Assembly: GCF_900699785.1 (NCBI RefSeq)
Contig: NZ_LR535679.1
Span: 1,922,001 to 1,986,000 of the forward strand
Direction of reading: 5' to 3'
Length of the DNA: 64,000 bases
From: Campylobacter showae
GTDB lineage: Bacteria > Campylobacterota > Campylobacteria > Campylobacterales > Campylobacteraceae
Shown piece after piece: positions 45,358-54,567 of this stretch. Below the pieces are notes generated by a model. That model ran no database searches. It was given only the letters and a program-made list of their open reading frames with translations, and was not told where the DNA came from. The stretch's first letter is position 1; the number at the start of each line of letters is the position of its first letter. Position numbers and translations under genes: made by a program.

Positions 45358-46432
45358 ATTTAACGGACTCGAGTTTTACGTACTTCGCGACGACCTGATG
45401 GATGGCGAATTTAACGGCAACAAGGCTAGAAAGCTAGAGTATTTCTTGCATGCCGGTCTTGGCGGCATAAAGCGCGTCGTTAGCTACGGCTCAAGCCAGT
45501 CAAACGCGATGTATAGCCTAAGCGTTTTTGCAAAGATAAAGGGCCTCGAGCTTCACTACGTAGTTTCAAATTTAAACTCAAATTTGGCGTCAAATCCGAT
45601 CGGAAATTTTAAATTCGCCCTTGAAAACGGGATGAAAATCTATGTAGATGAAGATAGATGGGCGCGGGCTAGGGCTTTAGCCTATGAGCTTGCCGGGCTA
45701 AAAGAGAGCGAGATTTGTGGCGGCGAGACGTTAAATTTAACGGACAATCGCAGCCAAAACGGGTCAAATTTAAAAGACTCCGGCGGGTTAAATTTGAGCA
45801 AATTTGACGAACAAACGGAGCTCGCGGGCGTAAAATCCAGCAAATGCATAAGCCATAAAAGCTCGAATTTTGAAAAATCCGCAGATCAAACAAGCTCAAA
45901 TTTGCCTGCCGCGCAGGATTGCTTCATCGGCGATTCGCTTTTTATAAACGAGGGCGTTTGGCAGCCGCAGGCGGAGATGGGCTTTATCTCGCAGGCTAGG
46001 CAGATAGAGCGCTGGGCGGAGGCGGAGGGTAAAACCGTGGATATATTTTTGCCTTCAGGTACCGGCACGTCGGCGGCGTTTTTGGCTAAGCATGTCAAAT
46101 TTGACGTCTATACCTGTCCTTGCGTGGGTGACGCGGATTACCTAAAAAGCGAGATCGAGGCGCTGACGCCAAACTCGAAGGCGCGCATTTTGCAGCCGCC
46201 CAAAAAATATCATTTCGGCGATCTAAAGCCGGAGCTTTATCAAATTTGGCGCGAAGTATGCGAGCAAACGGGGATAGAATTTGAGCTCATTTACGATCCG
46301 GTGGGCTTTTTAACGATGATGGCAAACCTGGGCACGTTTAAAAACGAGATTTTATACATCCATCAAGGCGGCGCGCTCGGAAATATCAGTCAAAAACTAA
46401 GATACGAAAGAAAATTTAAGGAGACGAGATGA
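45335..46432 (+). CDS. D-cysteine desulfhydrase / ACC deaminase-like PLP enzyme, apparent non-AUG start
   Basis: A fold-type II PLP enzyme (tryptophan synthase beta superfamily). The family N-terminus LEFYVLRDDLMDGEFNGNKARKLEYFL, split here at the first in-frame ATG (45398), shows that translation begins earlier; upstream in frame there is no ATG, GTG or TTG before a stop at 45302-45304, only ATC (45335, 8 nt after GGAG) and ATT (45344). The PLP lysine lies in GNKARKLE; SYGSSQSNAM is the phosphate/substrate loop. A Ser/Asn-rich insert of about 70 residues interrupts the middle (45707-45926). It overlaps the OmpA-family gene and hisD. Confidence 0.75.
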   Translation: MKSIQKTKFNGLEFYVLRDDLMDGEFNGNKARKLEYFLHAGLGGIKRVVSYGSSQSNAMYSLSVFAKIKGLELHYVVSNLNSNLASNPIGNFKFALENGMKIYVDEDRWARARALAYELAGLKESEICGGETLNLTDNRSQNGSNLKDSGGLNLSKFDEQTELAGVKSSKCISHKSSNFEKSADQTSSNLPAAQDCFIGDSLFINEGVWQPQAEMGFISQARQIERWAEAEGKTVDIFLPSGTGTSAAFLAKHVKFDVYTCPCVGDADYLKSEIEALTPNSKARILQPPKKYHFGDLKPELYQIWREVCEQTGIEFELIYDPVGFLTMMANLGTFKNEILYIHQGGALGNISQKLRYERKFKETR

Positions 46433-47724
46433 AGTTTTTGCTTACTAGCAACGAAAATTTTAAGGACTATTTCGCGACTTTGGTGAACCGCTCAAACGGC
46501 GATATGAGCGCGGTTATGCCCGCCGTTTCGCAGATACTGGACGACGTGCGCGCTAGAGGCGACGAGGCGCTTTTTGAGCAGATAGATAAATTTGACCGTT
46601 GGAAACCCGATGCAAATAGCCTAAAAATCAGCACCGACGAGATGCAAAAGGCCTATGATGGCATAGATAGCTGCCTGCGAAACGCGCTAAATTTAGCCTT
46701 TGATCGTATCAAAAGCTACCACGAAAAAAGCCTGCCTAAAACCTGGATGGAGCACGACGAGCACGGCGTTTTACTAGGCGCCAAGTACACTCCGCTAGAC
46801 CGCGCCGGACTATATATCCCGGGAGGCAAGGCCGCCTATCCTAGCTCGCTTCTCATGAACGCCGTCCCGGCTCTAGTCGCGGGAGTTGGTGAGATCGCAG
46901 TCTGCACGCCTGCCGTCGGAGGCAAGGTAAACGCGCTGCTTCTAGCCGCCATGCATGTCTGCGGCATCGAGGAGGCCTATAAAGTAGGCGGCGCCTCGGC
47001 GGTAGCGGCGATGGCCTACGGCACGCAAACTATCAAAAAAACAGACGTCATCACGGGCCCCGGTAATATATATGTCGCGACGGCTAAAAAGCTCGTCTAC
47101 GGCGAGGTAAATATCGATATGATCGCGGGCCCTAGCGAGATCTGCGTCATCGCCGACGAGAGCGCCGACCCTCGCCACATCGCCGTGGATCTGCTCTCGC
47201 AGGCCGAGCACGATGAGATGGCTAGCGCCGTGCTCATCACGCCAAATCAAGCCTTCGGCGCGGCGGTGCAAAGGCATATCAACGAGGAGATCAAGACTCT
47301 AGCTAGGCAGCCCATCGCGCAGGTTAGTATCGATAAAAAGGGCGCTATCATCGTAGCTAGCGACCTTGATGAGTGCGTGAGGCTGGCTAACGAGCTAGCG
47401 CCCGAGCATTTAGAGATCGCGACAAACGACGCGATGGAGCTGGCTAGGCAGATCAGGCACGCAGGCGCGATATTTATCGGACATTTTACGCCTGAAGCGA
47501 TGGGCGACTATCTAGCCGGGCCGAACCATACGCTACCTACGGGCGGTAGCGCGAGATTTTACTCGCCGCTCGGAGTTGAAAATTTTATGAAGCGCACCTC
47601 GCTCATCTCGCTAAACGCAAAAGGCATAAGCGAGCTAGGAAACGCATGCATGAAGCTAGCCGATGCCGAGGGGCTTGGGGCGCATAAGCGTTCGGTCGCA
47701 GTTAGGCTCGAAGCTCTTAAATAA
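46429..47724 (+). CDS. hisD: Histidinol dehydrogenase
   Basis: A 431-residue zinc enzyme making the last two oxidations of histidine synthesis. Motifs: GLYIPGGKAAYPSS, VITGPGNIYVATAKK, IAGPSEICVIAD, LSQAEHDEMASAVLIT, ELAPEHLEI and GDYLAGPNHTLPTGG. In most homologues the zinc-binding region reads AEHDP; here AEHDE. Coupled to the PLP-enzyme gene by ATGA overlap. Other his genes are not in the window. Confidence 0.96.
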   Translation: MKFLLTSNENFKDYFATLVNRSNGDMSAVMPAVSQILDDVRARGDEALFEQIDKFDRWKPDANSLKISTDEMQKAYDGIDSCLRNALNLAFDRIKSYHEKSLPKTWMEHDEHGVLLGAKYTPLDRAGLYIPGGKAAYPSSLLMNAVPALVAGVGEIAVCTPAVGGKVNALLLAAMHVCGIEEAYKVGGASAVAAMAYGTQTIKKTDVITGPGNIYVATAKKLVYGEVNIDMIAGPSEICVIADESADPRHIAVDLLSQAEHDEMASAVLITPNQAFGAAVQRHINEEIKTLARQPIAQVSIDKKGAIIVASDLDECVRLANELAPEHLEIATNDAMELARQIRHAGAIFIGHFTPEAMGDYLAGPNHTLPTGGSARFYSPLGVENFMKRTSLISLNAKGISELGNACMKLADAEGLGAHKRSVAVRLEALK

Positions 47725-47729
47725 ATTGC

Positions 47730-47847
47730 GGCGTTATCTCTTGGACGCTTTTTGAAGGGCTAGTAAAAATAAATACTCACGGACAACCAGTCCGCTCCGT
47801 TTTATTTTTACGTCGCGACTTCAAAAATCATCTCAAGATATAACGCC
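47730..47847. repeat. Palindromic intergenic repeat, unit 5
   Basis: Begins 5 bp after the hisD stop. Outer arms GGCGTTATCTCTTG / CAAGATATAACGCC, next arms TTTTTGAAG / CTTCAAAAA, then AGTAAAAATAAA / TTTTATTTTTAC, and an inner CGGAC-AACCA-GTCCG hairpin. This is the clearest full palindrome of the family. Confidence 0.8.
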
Positions 47848-47996
47848 TTGTATTTAAATTTGTTTCTGTCCGTCGATGGACTTTGCGTCCTATCTTGGGA
47901 CTAAATTTGATAAAAACATTTAAATTTGCTCAAAAATTCTTTGCCGCGAGTTTGGCGTGCGAAATTTGAAGGCTTTTATGAAGTGATTTTTCGGAT
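47848..47996. other. Spacer between repeat units 5 and 6
   Basis: No supported gene. The left part (47870-47889, CCGTCGATGGACTTTGCGTC) recurs at 48120-48139 after unit 6, showing that a block of about 143 bp was duplicated (47747-47889 and 47997-48139). Confidence 0.6.
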
Positions 47997-48097
47997 GCTT
48001 TTTGAAGGGCTAGTAAAAAAATACTCACGGACGATCGGTCCGTTTCGTTTTATTTTTACGTCGCGACTTCAAAAATCATCTCAAGATGTAACGCCTT
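47997..48097. repeat. Palindromic intergenic repeat, unit 6
   Basis: Nearly a copy of unit 5: GCTTTTTGAAGGGCTAGTAA, an ACGGAC-GATCG-GTCCGT hairpin, and TTTTATTTTTACGTCGCGAC, ending CTCAAGATGTAACGCC. The left outer arm is not conserved. Confidence 0.75.
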
Positions 48098-48125
48098 TTT
48101 TGTTTAAAGTCAGTTTTGCCCGTCG

Positions 48126-48347
48126 ATGGACTTCGCGTCAAACGGCTCATACGGCGATGTTTATGCAAACGGCGATAAGACCTATTGTATCGGCGCTATG
48201 GTGCGGGCATGCGGCAAGCTTGTAGCGGAGGCAGTTAGCGAGCACAACAAGAGCTATAAAATTTTATGGTTTTTGATATTTTTGATAGTTTTTGGCTTTG
48301 CTTTTTCGGTTTGGAGCTCTTATAAAAAGGCCAAGGAAAGGTTATAA
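48126..48347 (+). CDS. Small single-pass membrane protein, hypothetical
   Basis: A 73-residue reading frame with one membrane segment near residues 46-64 (ILWFLIFLIVFGFAFSVW) and a basic tail. No family recognised. Its ATG and first codons lie inside the repeated CCGTCGATGGACTT block shared with 47870-47889, and no ribosome site is seen. The true gene may have begun elsewhere and been truncated by the repeat, or may start further in (for instance at the codon for MVRACG). It precedes the DKNYY gene by 8 bp. Confidence 0.4.
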   Translation: MDFASNGSYGDVYANGDKTYCIGAMVRACGKLVAEAVSEHNKSYKILWFLIFLIVFGFAFSVWSSYKKAKERL

Positions 48348-48355
48348 GAAATTTT

Positions 48356-49813
48356 ATGAAAATGAGTAAGAAAAGGTGGGTGATATTACTCGGCGCGGCT
48401 TTTGTAGCGCCATACTTGATACTTATTTTTTTCTACTGCGTAGCACAGAGTCAAAACAAATTTGAAAATATCGACGGGAGTGGCTTTTACCGCTCGCCTG
48501 AGGGTGAAATTTACGCTGAGATCGCGCATAGTGGTAGGTATTTGCTAAAGGGCGCGGATAAAGATAGCTTTCGCGTCTTAAATTTACCCCATCTTTACTA
48601 CTACTCAAACGTTGGCGCCGATAAAAACAACGTCTACTGCTCGACAAAGATCTTGCAAGGGCTCGATCCTAAAAACGCTCGCCTGCTTGGCAACGGCTAT
48701 CTAACCGATGGCAAGATAAGCTACTTTTGCAGCGCAAAAAGCGAGAAAAAGCCAGGATTTAACGAGTTTGTCGCCGTTATGAAAAGCGTTGCTAATCTTT
48801 TTATAAAAAGCTACGAGGACAGCTCTTATTTTTATAAAAACGTACGCATTGATAGCGTAAATTTAGAGCCTATTTTTGACATGGGCTTTGCAAAAGACGG
48901 CAACGCACTTTATTATAAGGGCGAAAAGCTAGACGCAAACGCTAGCGGGTTAAAATTTATAAAAACTACAAAAGAGCAAAAAACGGACTATTTCACAGAC
49001 GGCAAAAGCGTATTTTTGGACGGGGTGAAGCTTGACGTGAGCTACACGGACGAGATGCAGGAGATAGCGACCGATCTTTACCGAGATACGCACTATCTTT
49101 TTGAGCCAGAGAGCGGAGCTGTCTTTGCAAACGGGCATAAATTTAGCGAGCAGGCGATGCCTTTTACGCCTATTTATAACGAGGGCGACTCATATATCTT
49201 TTGGCCTATTTTTGCGGGCAAAGACGGGGTTTACTTTTGGGATAAGAGTAAACCGGCGCTTGAAAAGATCTCAAATTTTAAGCCCAAAGGCGAAATTTAC
49301 AGATTTTACTCCGATCTATTTGCCGACGATGAAAGCCTTTATTTCTTGCAAAATAGCGAAGAGTGGACGCGTTCTAGACACGGTAGGCAAGTTAGCGCGC
49401 GTTTGGTAGGGCTTTATAGGCTAGCCAGCAAAAGCGAGCTTCGCAAGATCGGCGACGTAAACGGCGGCGAGTACGGCGCAGTCTTTGCGGATAATAACAA
49501 GAGCTATTTTGTCGGTAGCTACTACGACAGGTTTTATATGAAGGAGGGCGTTTACGAGATAGCAGACCTTAGAGCGGTTGAAATTTTAACCAGGCCGCCT
49601 CGCTTTCAGGGTAAAAAGCTGGAGGCAAAAGATATTTATGAGCTTATAAAAACCGGCGCGCTAGTGCCTGCTAGCGGCGAGGAGACGGCGCTATCTCGCA
49701 TCGAGGTAGAGAAGCCGACCGTCATACTTTATATCACATTTGGTATCGTTTTTATTCTCGCGATCATCTTTGGCGTTTCAAAAGCTAGAGGCGCAAAGAG
49801 GAATTACGGATAA
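48356..49813 (+). CDS. DKNYY-repeat protein, membrane-anchored
   Basis: A 485-residue protein with membrane segments at about residues 9-30 and 458-478 and a large extracytoplasmic domain between. That domain has degenerate repeats of the DKNYY type: GADKNNVYC, FAKDGNALYYKGEKLD, FTDGKSVFLDGVKLD, GKDGVYFWDKS, FADDESLYFLQN and FADNNKSYFVG. Such repeats form beta-hairpin strings of unknown function. RBS is weak (AAGAAATTTT). Possibly co-transcribed with the small membrane protein upstream. Confidence 0.75.
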   Translation: MKMSKKRWVILLGAAFVAPYLILIFFYCVAQSQNKFENIDGSGFYRSPEGEIYAEIAHSGRYLLKGADKDSFRVLNLPHLYYYSNVGADKNNVYCSTKILQGLDPKNARLLGNGYLTDGKISYFCSAKSEKKPGFNEFVAVMKSVANLFIKSYEDSSYFYKNVRIDSVNLEPIFDMGFAKDGNALYYKGEKLDANASGLKFIKTTKEQKTDYFTDGKSVFLDGVKLDVSYTDEMQEIATDLYRDTHYLFEPESGAVFANGHKFSEQAMPFTPIYNEGDSYIFWPIFAGKDGVYFWDKSKPALEKISNFKPKGEIYRFYSDLFADDESLYFLQNSEEWTRSRHGRQVSARLVGLYRLASKSELRKIGDVNGGEYGAVFADNNKSYFVGSYYDRFYMKEGVYEIADLRAVEILTRPPRFQGKKLEAKDIYELIKTGALVPASGEETALSRIEVEKPTVILYITFGIVFILAIIFGVSKARGAKRNYG

Positions 49814-49830
49814 ATTTAACGTAAATTTTT

Positions 49831-49860
49831 CAAAGCGCTTTTTTAGGTGCTTTGTTCTTT
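49831..49860 (+). terminator. Probable intrinsic terminator after the DKNYY gene
   Basis: Stem CAAAGCGC (49831-49838) / GTGCTTTG (49847-49854) with one G-U pair, followed by TTCTTT. Confidence 0.55.
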
Positions 49861-49951
49861 AAATTTGGCCCAAAATTTAAGGGGCAAATTTGACCCATTT
49901 ACTCTTTTTTGTTATTTTGAAAGGAAGCTGAAATTTACAAAAAGGAGAAAA

Positions 49952-51892
49952 ATGATCAAATTTCAAAAGTCAAAATTTAACAATTCGGTATTTATCCCAT
50001 CGCTTGTCGTCATATTTTTAATAACAGCATTTGCAGCGATATTTCCAAATTTCTCAAATGAGTTTTTTAAAGGTATGCAAAACTACATCGCGGCCAAATT
50101 CGGCTGGTTTTACATCCTGGCCGTCGCCGTCATACTTCTAAGCATCATTATCCTTGGCTTTAGCAAGCTTGGCGAGATCAAACTAGGAGCCGATCATGTA
50201 AAGCCGGAGCACAAAAATATCTCGTGGTTTTCTATGCTTTTTGCCGCCGGCATGGGCATCGGGCTTGTGTTTTTTGGCGTGGCCGAGCCGCTCATGCACT
50301 ATCTAAACCCGCCGCTCGGCGACGCACAAACTATCGCAGCGCAAAAGCTTGCGATGAACATCACCTTCTTTCACTGGGGCATGGGCGCATGGTCGGTTTA
50401 TGCTATCGTGGCGCTAATCCTTGCCTTTTTCTCGTACAGACACGGCTTGCCGCTCACGCTTAGATCGGCGTTTTATCCGATAATCGGCGATAAAATTTAT
50501 GGCAAGATCGGCAACGCTATCGACACATTTGCCGTCGTGGCGACGCTTTTTGGCGTAGCGACCTCGCTGGGATACGGCGTACTTCAGGTAAATGCCGGCC
50601 TTACGCACGTTTTTGCCCTGCCGACCATGCATATCACGCTTCTTATCGTGCTTTGTTTTGCAGCGACCGTCTCAGCGGCAAGCGGCGTGGATAAGGGGAT
50701 AAAAATCTTATCAAACGCAAACATCGCGCTAGCTATATGTTTTATGTTTTTGATACTATTTTTGGGCGACACGACGCAGCTTTTAAAGTCGTTTTTGCAA
50801 AACAGCGGCGACTACGTCTCGACTCTGATCTCAAACACCTTTAATCTCTACGCCTACGAGAGACAAAATGAGAGCTGGCTTGGCGGTTGGACGCTGCTAT
50901 ACTGGGCTTGGTGGCTATCTTGGTCGCCGTTTGTGGGGCTGTTTATCGCCAAAATTTCAAAGGGTAGGACGATAAGAGAATTTGTGATCGGCGTGCTTTT
51001 CGTGCCAACCGGCTTTACATTTGCTTGGATGAGCTTTTTTGGCAACTCGGCGATTGCGCTTGTGCAAAGTGGATTTAGCGAGCTTGCGACGACCGTAAAT
51101 TCCGACTCGGCTTCGGCGCTCTTTATGTTTTTAGAAAAATTTAGCTTTTCAGGCGTGCTAAGCACGATCGCAGTCTTTATGATCGTCATATTTTTCGTCA
51201 CTTCGGCCGACTCAGCGGCGATCGTGATGAACATGCTTTGCTCAAACGGCAAGGACGATACGCCGGTTTGGCAAAAGGTCTTTTGGGGCGTTACAGTGGG
51301 CGTCGTGGCGGCATTTTTGATGCTAGCCGGCGGTCTTGGCTCGCTTCAAGCACTTACGATAACTACGGCGTTGCCGTTTGCTATCGTGCTACTTGGCGCC
51401 ATTTACGGGCTATTTAAAGCCTTACGCGTCGATGTGACCAAAAAAGAGACAAATAACTTTAACAATATGCCTCTTAGCGATCTTTCAAAGCCTTGGCAAG
51501 AGCGACTAAGCGCGATCATCACGCTATCTAGCAAAAAAGACGGCAGTAAATTTATAAACGAAGTCGTGCTAAAAGCCTTTAACGAGCTAAAAGAGGAATT
51601 TGCCAAAAACGGACTTGAGGCAAATGTAACAAAAGCTGAAAATTTCGTAAATTTAAACGTCGGACTTGGCGACGAGATGGACTTTAGATACGGCGTATAT
51701 CTCACCAAAAGCCAGAGCCCGGACTACACTAGAGAGCTTGAGGGCGACGATCTTTATTACAGAGCCGAGGTATATCTAAAAGAGGGCGGTCAAGACTATG
51801 ACGTGCTTGGTTGGAGCGAGGCCACGCTGATAAACGACGTCATCGAGCAATACCGCAAACACATGCAGTTCTTACACGTTGTTAGAAAATAA
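49952..51892 (+). CDS. BCCT-family transporter (betaine/choline/carnitine type)
   Basis: A 646-residue polytopic transporter with 12 membrane segments. The glycine-rich GMGIGLVFFGVAEPLMHY and the tryptophan-rich WTLLYWAWWLSWSPFVGLF motifs identify the family, which imports quaternary-amine osmolytes with Na+ or H+. About 110 C-terminal residues (from about 535) form a charged cytoplasmic domain that often senses osmotic state. The ATG at 49952 has AAAGGAGAAAA before it and gives the conserved N-terminus, so a start 35 codons upstream is rejected. Confidence 0.92.
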   Translation: MIKFQKSKFNNSVFIPSLVVIFLITAFAAIFPNFSNEFFKGMQNYIAAKFGWFYILAVAVILLSIIILGFSKLGEIKLGADHVKPEHKNISWFSMLFAAGMGIGLVFFGVAEPLMHYLNPPLGDAQTIAAQKLAMNITFFHWGMGAWSVYAIVALILAFFSYRHGLPLTLRSAFYPIIGDKIYGKIGNAIDTFAVVATLFGVATSLGYGVLQVNAGLTHVFALPTMHITLLIVLCFAATVSAASGVDKGIKILSNANIALAICFMFLILFLGDTTQLLKSFLQNSGDYVSTLISNTFNLYAYERQNESWLGGWTLLYWAWWLSWSPFVGLFIAKISKGRTIREFVIGVLFVPTGFTFAWMSFFGNSAIALVQSGFSELATTVNSDSASALFMFLEKFSFSGVLSTIAVFMIVIFFVTSADSAAIVMNMLCSNGKDDTPVWQKVFWGVTVGVVAAFLMLAGGLGSLQALTITTALPFAIVLLGAIYGLFKALRVDVTKKETNNFNNMPLSDLSKPWQERLSAIITLSSKKDGSKFINEVVLKAFNELKEEFAKNGLEANVTKAENFVNLNVGLGDEMDFRYGVYLTKSQSPDYTRELEGDDLYYRAEVYLKEGGQDYDVLGWSEATLINDVIEQYRKHMQFLHVVRK

Positions 51893-51898
51893 TAATTC

Positions 51899-51927
51899 GG
51901 CGTAAATTTGCATAAATTTACGCCTTT
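51899..51927. terminator. Intrinsic terminator after the BCCT gene
   Basis: Perfect 11-bp stem GGCGTAAATTT / AAATTTACGCC with loop GCAT, 6 bp after the stop codon, then TTTAAATTT. Confidence 0.75.
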
Positions 51928-52030
51928 AAATTTATGCCCAGTAGCCTTTTTCTAATAATATTTACCGATTTTAATCCAGATTTGTTTTAAATTTCAAAGA
52001 TGGTTCTAAAAACTTTAAATAAAATTTTTA

Positions 52031-52036
52031 TATAAT
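52031..52036 (+). promoter_or_regulatory. -10 box of the NSS transporter gene
   Basis: Perfect TATAAT in T-rich DNA, 26 bp before the ATG; an AAGG ribosome site (52051-52054) follows. No clear -35. Confidence 0.5.
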
Positions 52037-52061
52037 CTCTCTTTTTCGTAAAGGTATACAG

Positions 52062-53423
52062 ATGGATAGAAAATCGTGGAGTTCAAAGCTCACATACATT
52101 TTAGCCGTTGCAGGAGCTACGGTCGGTTTTGGCGCGACATGGCGCTTCCCGTATCTAGTCGGGCAAAACGGCGGCGGAGCCTACGTGCTCGTGTTTTGTA
52201 TCGCGATGATCGTGATCGGCATACCGATGATTTTAGCCGAAAACGCGATCGGCAGACGCCTAAAATGCAACGCCGTGGACGCATTCGGCGGTAAAAATAT
52301 CAGCCCAGCGTGGAAAATCGTTGGCTGGATGGGCTTGCTTGGCGCCTTTGGCATCATGGCCTACTACATGGTTATCGGCGGCTGGGTGCTAAACTACATC
52401 GCGCAGATCGCATTTGGCTTGCTCGATCTCTCGCAAGTGCTGAGTTTTGAGGCCACCAGCGCGTTTTACGAGCAAAATATCGTGAGCGATCCGCTGGCTA
52501 TCAGCTTTGCCACGCTCGTGTTCGTACTCGTAAACTACGCGATCTTGGTGCAGGGCGCGGTCGGTGGTATCGAGCGCTCGGCGAAGTACCTCATGCCGCT
52601 GCTTTTCGTGCTCATGATCGTGATGATCGTAAAAAACTTAACCTTAGATGGCGTGGCGCAGGGGGTCAAATTTTACCTCACGCCCGATTTTTCAAAGATA
52701 AATTTAAAGCTTTTCGTCGAGGTTTTGGGGCAGGTATTTTTCGCGCTTTCGCTTGGTTTTGGCGTGATGATTACGCTTTCAAGCTTTGTTAAAAAGGACG
52801 AAGGGCTGGTTAAAATCTCGATCATCACGGGCATTCTAAACACCCTCATCGCCGTGCTTGCGGGCTTTATGATATTTCCGTCGCTCTTTAGCTACGGCGT
52901 ATCGCCCGATAGTGGCCCAAGCCTCGTGTTTAAGAGCCTGCCGATCGTTTTTTCGCATATGCCTTTTGGCGGATTTTTCGCGGTGGCTTTTTTTGCGCTG
53001 CTGATGATCGCCGCGCTCACGACCTCGCTACCGATCTACGAGGTCATCATCACGACGCTTCAGGAAAAATTTAAGATAAAACGCAAAAGCGCGATCTTGC
53101 TGGTGCTTGGCACGATATTTATATTTGGAAATTTGCCGTCCTTGATGGCTACGAACCTGCTTGCGGACGTTAAAATTTTCGGTAAAAATATCTTTGACGC
53201 ATACGACGCCATCAGCGCAACGATATTTTTCGTGCTGACTTCGCTGGGATGCGCGATATTTGTCGGCTGGGTGCTAAAAGACGAAGCCAAACGCGAGATA
53301 ACGCAAGGCAGCGAAAAATACGCAAAACTCGTAAATATCTGGTTTTGGTATATCAAATTCGTCGTGCCGTTTATCATATTGGTGCTTTTTATCAGCTCGT
53401 TTTACGATAATTTTTTAAAGTAA
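52062..53423 (+). CDS. Sodium-dependent transporter of the NSS (SNF) family
   Basis: A 453-residue Na+ symporter, probably for an amino acid. The first segments hold GATVGFGATWRFPYLVGQNGGGAYVLVF, seen here in pieces: GFGATWRFPYL and NGGGAYV are the sodium- and substrate-binding unwound helix of LeuT-type proteins (canonical GLGNIWRFPY; here Ala-Thr replaces Asn-Ile). About 11-12 membrane segments. Standalone promoter; the gene after it starts 6 bp later. Confidence 0.92.
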   Translation: MDRKSWSSKLTYILAVAGATVGFGATWRFPYLVGQNGGGAYVLVFCIAMIVIGIPMILAENAIGRRLKCNAVDAFGGKNISPAWKIVGWMGLLGAFGIMAYYMVIGGWVLNYIAQIAFGLLDLSQVLSFEATSAFYEQNIVSDPLAISFATLVFVLVNYAILVQGAVGGIERSAKYLMPLLFVLMIVMIVKNLTLDGVAQGVKFYLTPDFSKINLKLFVEVLGQVFFALSLGFGVMITLSSFVKKDEGLVKISIITGILNTLIAVLAGFMIFPSLFSYGVSPDSGPSLVFKSLPIVFSHMPFGGFFAVAFFALLMIAALTTSLPIYEVIITTLQEKFKIKRKSAILLVLGTIFIFGNLPSLMATNLLADVKIFGKNIFDAYDAISATIFFVLTSLGCAIFVGWVLKDEAKREITQGSEKYAKLVNIWFWYIKFVVPFIILVLFISSFYDNFLK

Positions 53424-53428
53424 ATTTG

Positions 53429-54559
53429 ATGGCAAATCTCGTAAATTTAGCTAACGGCGACCGCCTAAATTTGCGCGTAGAGGGTCAAATTTTACTCAGC
53501 GAGAGCGTCAAAAACGGCAAAACTAGGCAGACGCAAAAGGAGCTTGAAAGCATAGACGAGGCGCAAAAAGCCTGCGTGAAAAAGGAGTGGGAGAGCCTGA
53601 AAAAAGGCTACGTCCTGCAAAACATCGGCGCCAAAGCGGGAGAGGCGAACTTGCACGTCTATATCGGCGGCGGATACACGGGCGCGCTAGCATTTGCTGG
53701 CGCGGGCGGTGAGCTTTTTGTCTATAAATGCGGCGGCTACAAAGAGGGCGGCGTGCTGGACGATTTTCTCATCAGGCTGGACGCAAGCGGCGCCGTAAAG
53801 CAGCAGATCGTCCTGCCAAAGCCGCTTGCGTGGCAGGCTGAGCGCGCGGGCGAGGTTTTGCTTTTGGATCTGGATCATTTTATCTTTAAATTTGACCCGG
53901 CAAGCGGTGAATTTAGCGATCTCTCTCAATGGTTGAGCTTTAAAAATAGCAAAGAATTTACGAGTTTCGTTTGCGCGGCAAAAGATACGGCGGCGTTTGC
54001 GATGTTCGGTCAAATTTTTACTTTTCGAGGCGGCGAGATTTTGCCACTTGCTGAATACAAATCCGAAATGAAAAGCTATACGCCGATCCTTTGCGCCGCG
54101 ATTAGCGATGACGGCGCGCGGCTAGCGCTTCACTGCAAGCAAAACGAGATTAAAATTTTAAACACGATAAATGGAGAAATTTTAAACGAGATCAGGGGCG
54201 ACTTCGGCATTTTTGATAAAATTTGCTTTTTAGCGGACGGCTCGGTGCTGGGCATGGAGCGCTACGCAGGCAAGCTAGTTTGCCTTGATGCCGCAAGCGG
54301 CGAGCAGCTTGATCCTGCATGGCTTCGAGGCGAATGCGGCGAGGCGGACGAGTTTTGCGTTAGTGCGGACGGTTCGCGGATAGCGCTAATTAGCTACGAC
54401 AAGGGTCGCATCATCGATCTAAAAAACGGAAGCTTGCAGCTTAGCTTTGAGCTCTCGCACGTCGTGAAGCGCTGCGAGGCGAAATTTGAGCGCATAAACG
54501 GCGAGGAGTTTTTGGCCGTGCGCACCGACTACGGCTGCTTTAGTCTTTATAAAATTTAA
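53429..54559 (+). CDS. Beta-propeller-like protein of unknown function
   Basis: About 376 residues. Residues 1-65 resemble the end of a WGR-like module (KTRQTQKELESIDEAQKACV and then KKGYVLQ), and the rest has repeating strand patterns (LALHCKQNEIKILNTINGE, SRIALISYDKGRIIDLKNG) like a degenerate WD40 or quinoprotein propeller. No signal peptide, so cytoplasmic. A TTG at 53426 is one codon before the ATG used. Function unknown; the neighbours (transporter, protease) give no clear clue. Confidence 0.6.
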   Translation: MANLVNLANGDRLNLRVEGQILLSESVKNGKTRQTQKELESIDEAQKACVKKEWESLKKGYVLQNIGAKAGEANLHVYIGGGYTGALAFAGAGGELFVYKCGGYKEGGVLDDFLIRLDASGAVKQQIVLPKPLAWQAERAGEVLLLDLDHFIFKFDPASGEFSDLSQWLSFKNSKEFTSFVCAAKDTAAFAMFGQIFTFRGGEILPLAEYKSEMKSYTPILCAAISDDGARLALHCKQNEIKILNTINGEILNEIRGDFGIFDKICFLADGSVLGMERYAGKLVCLDAASGEQLDPAWLRGECGEADEFCVSADGSRIALISYDKGRIIDLKNGSLQLSFELSHVVKRCEAKFERINGEEFLAVRTDYGCFSLYKI

Positions 54560-54567
54560 GGGAAGAT

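Noticed and set aside
47926..48225. 99-codon frame across repeat unit 6
   Set aside because: It is made of palindromic repeat sequence, lacks a ribosome site and has no protein-like pattern.
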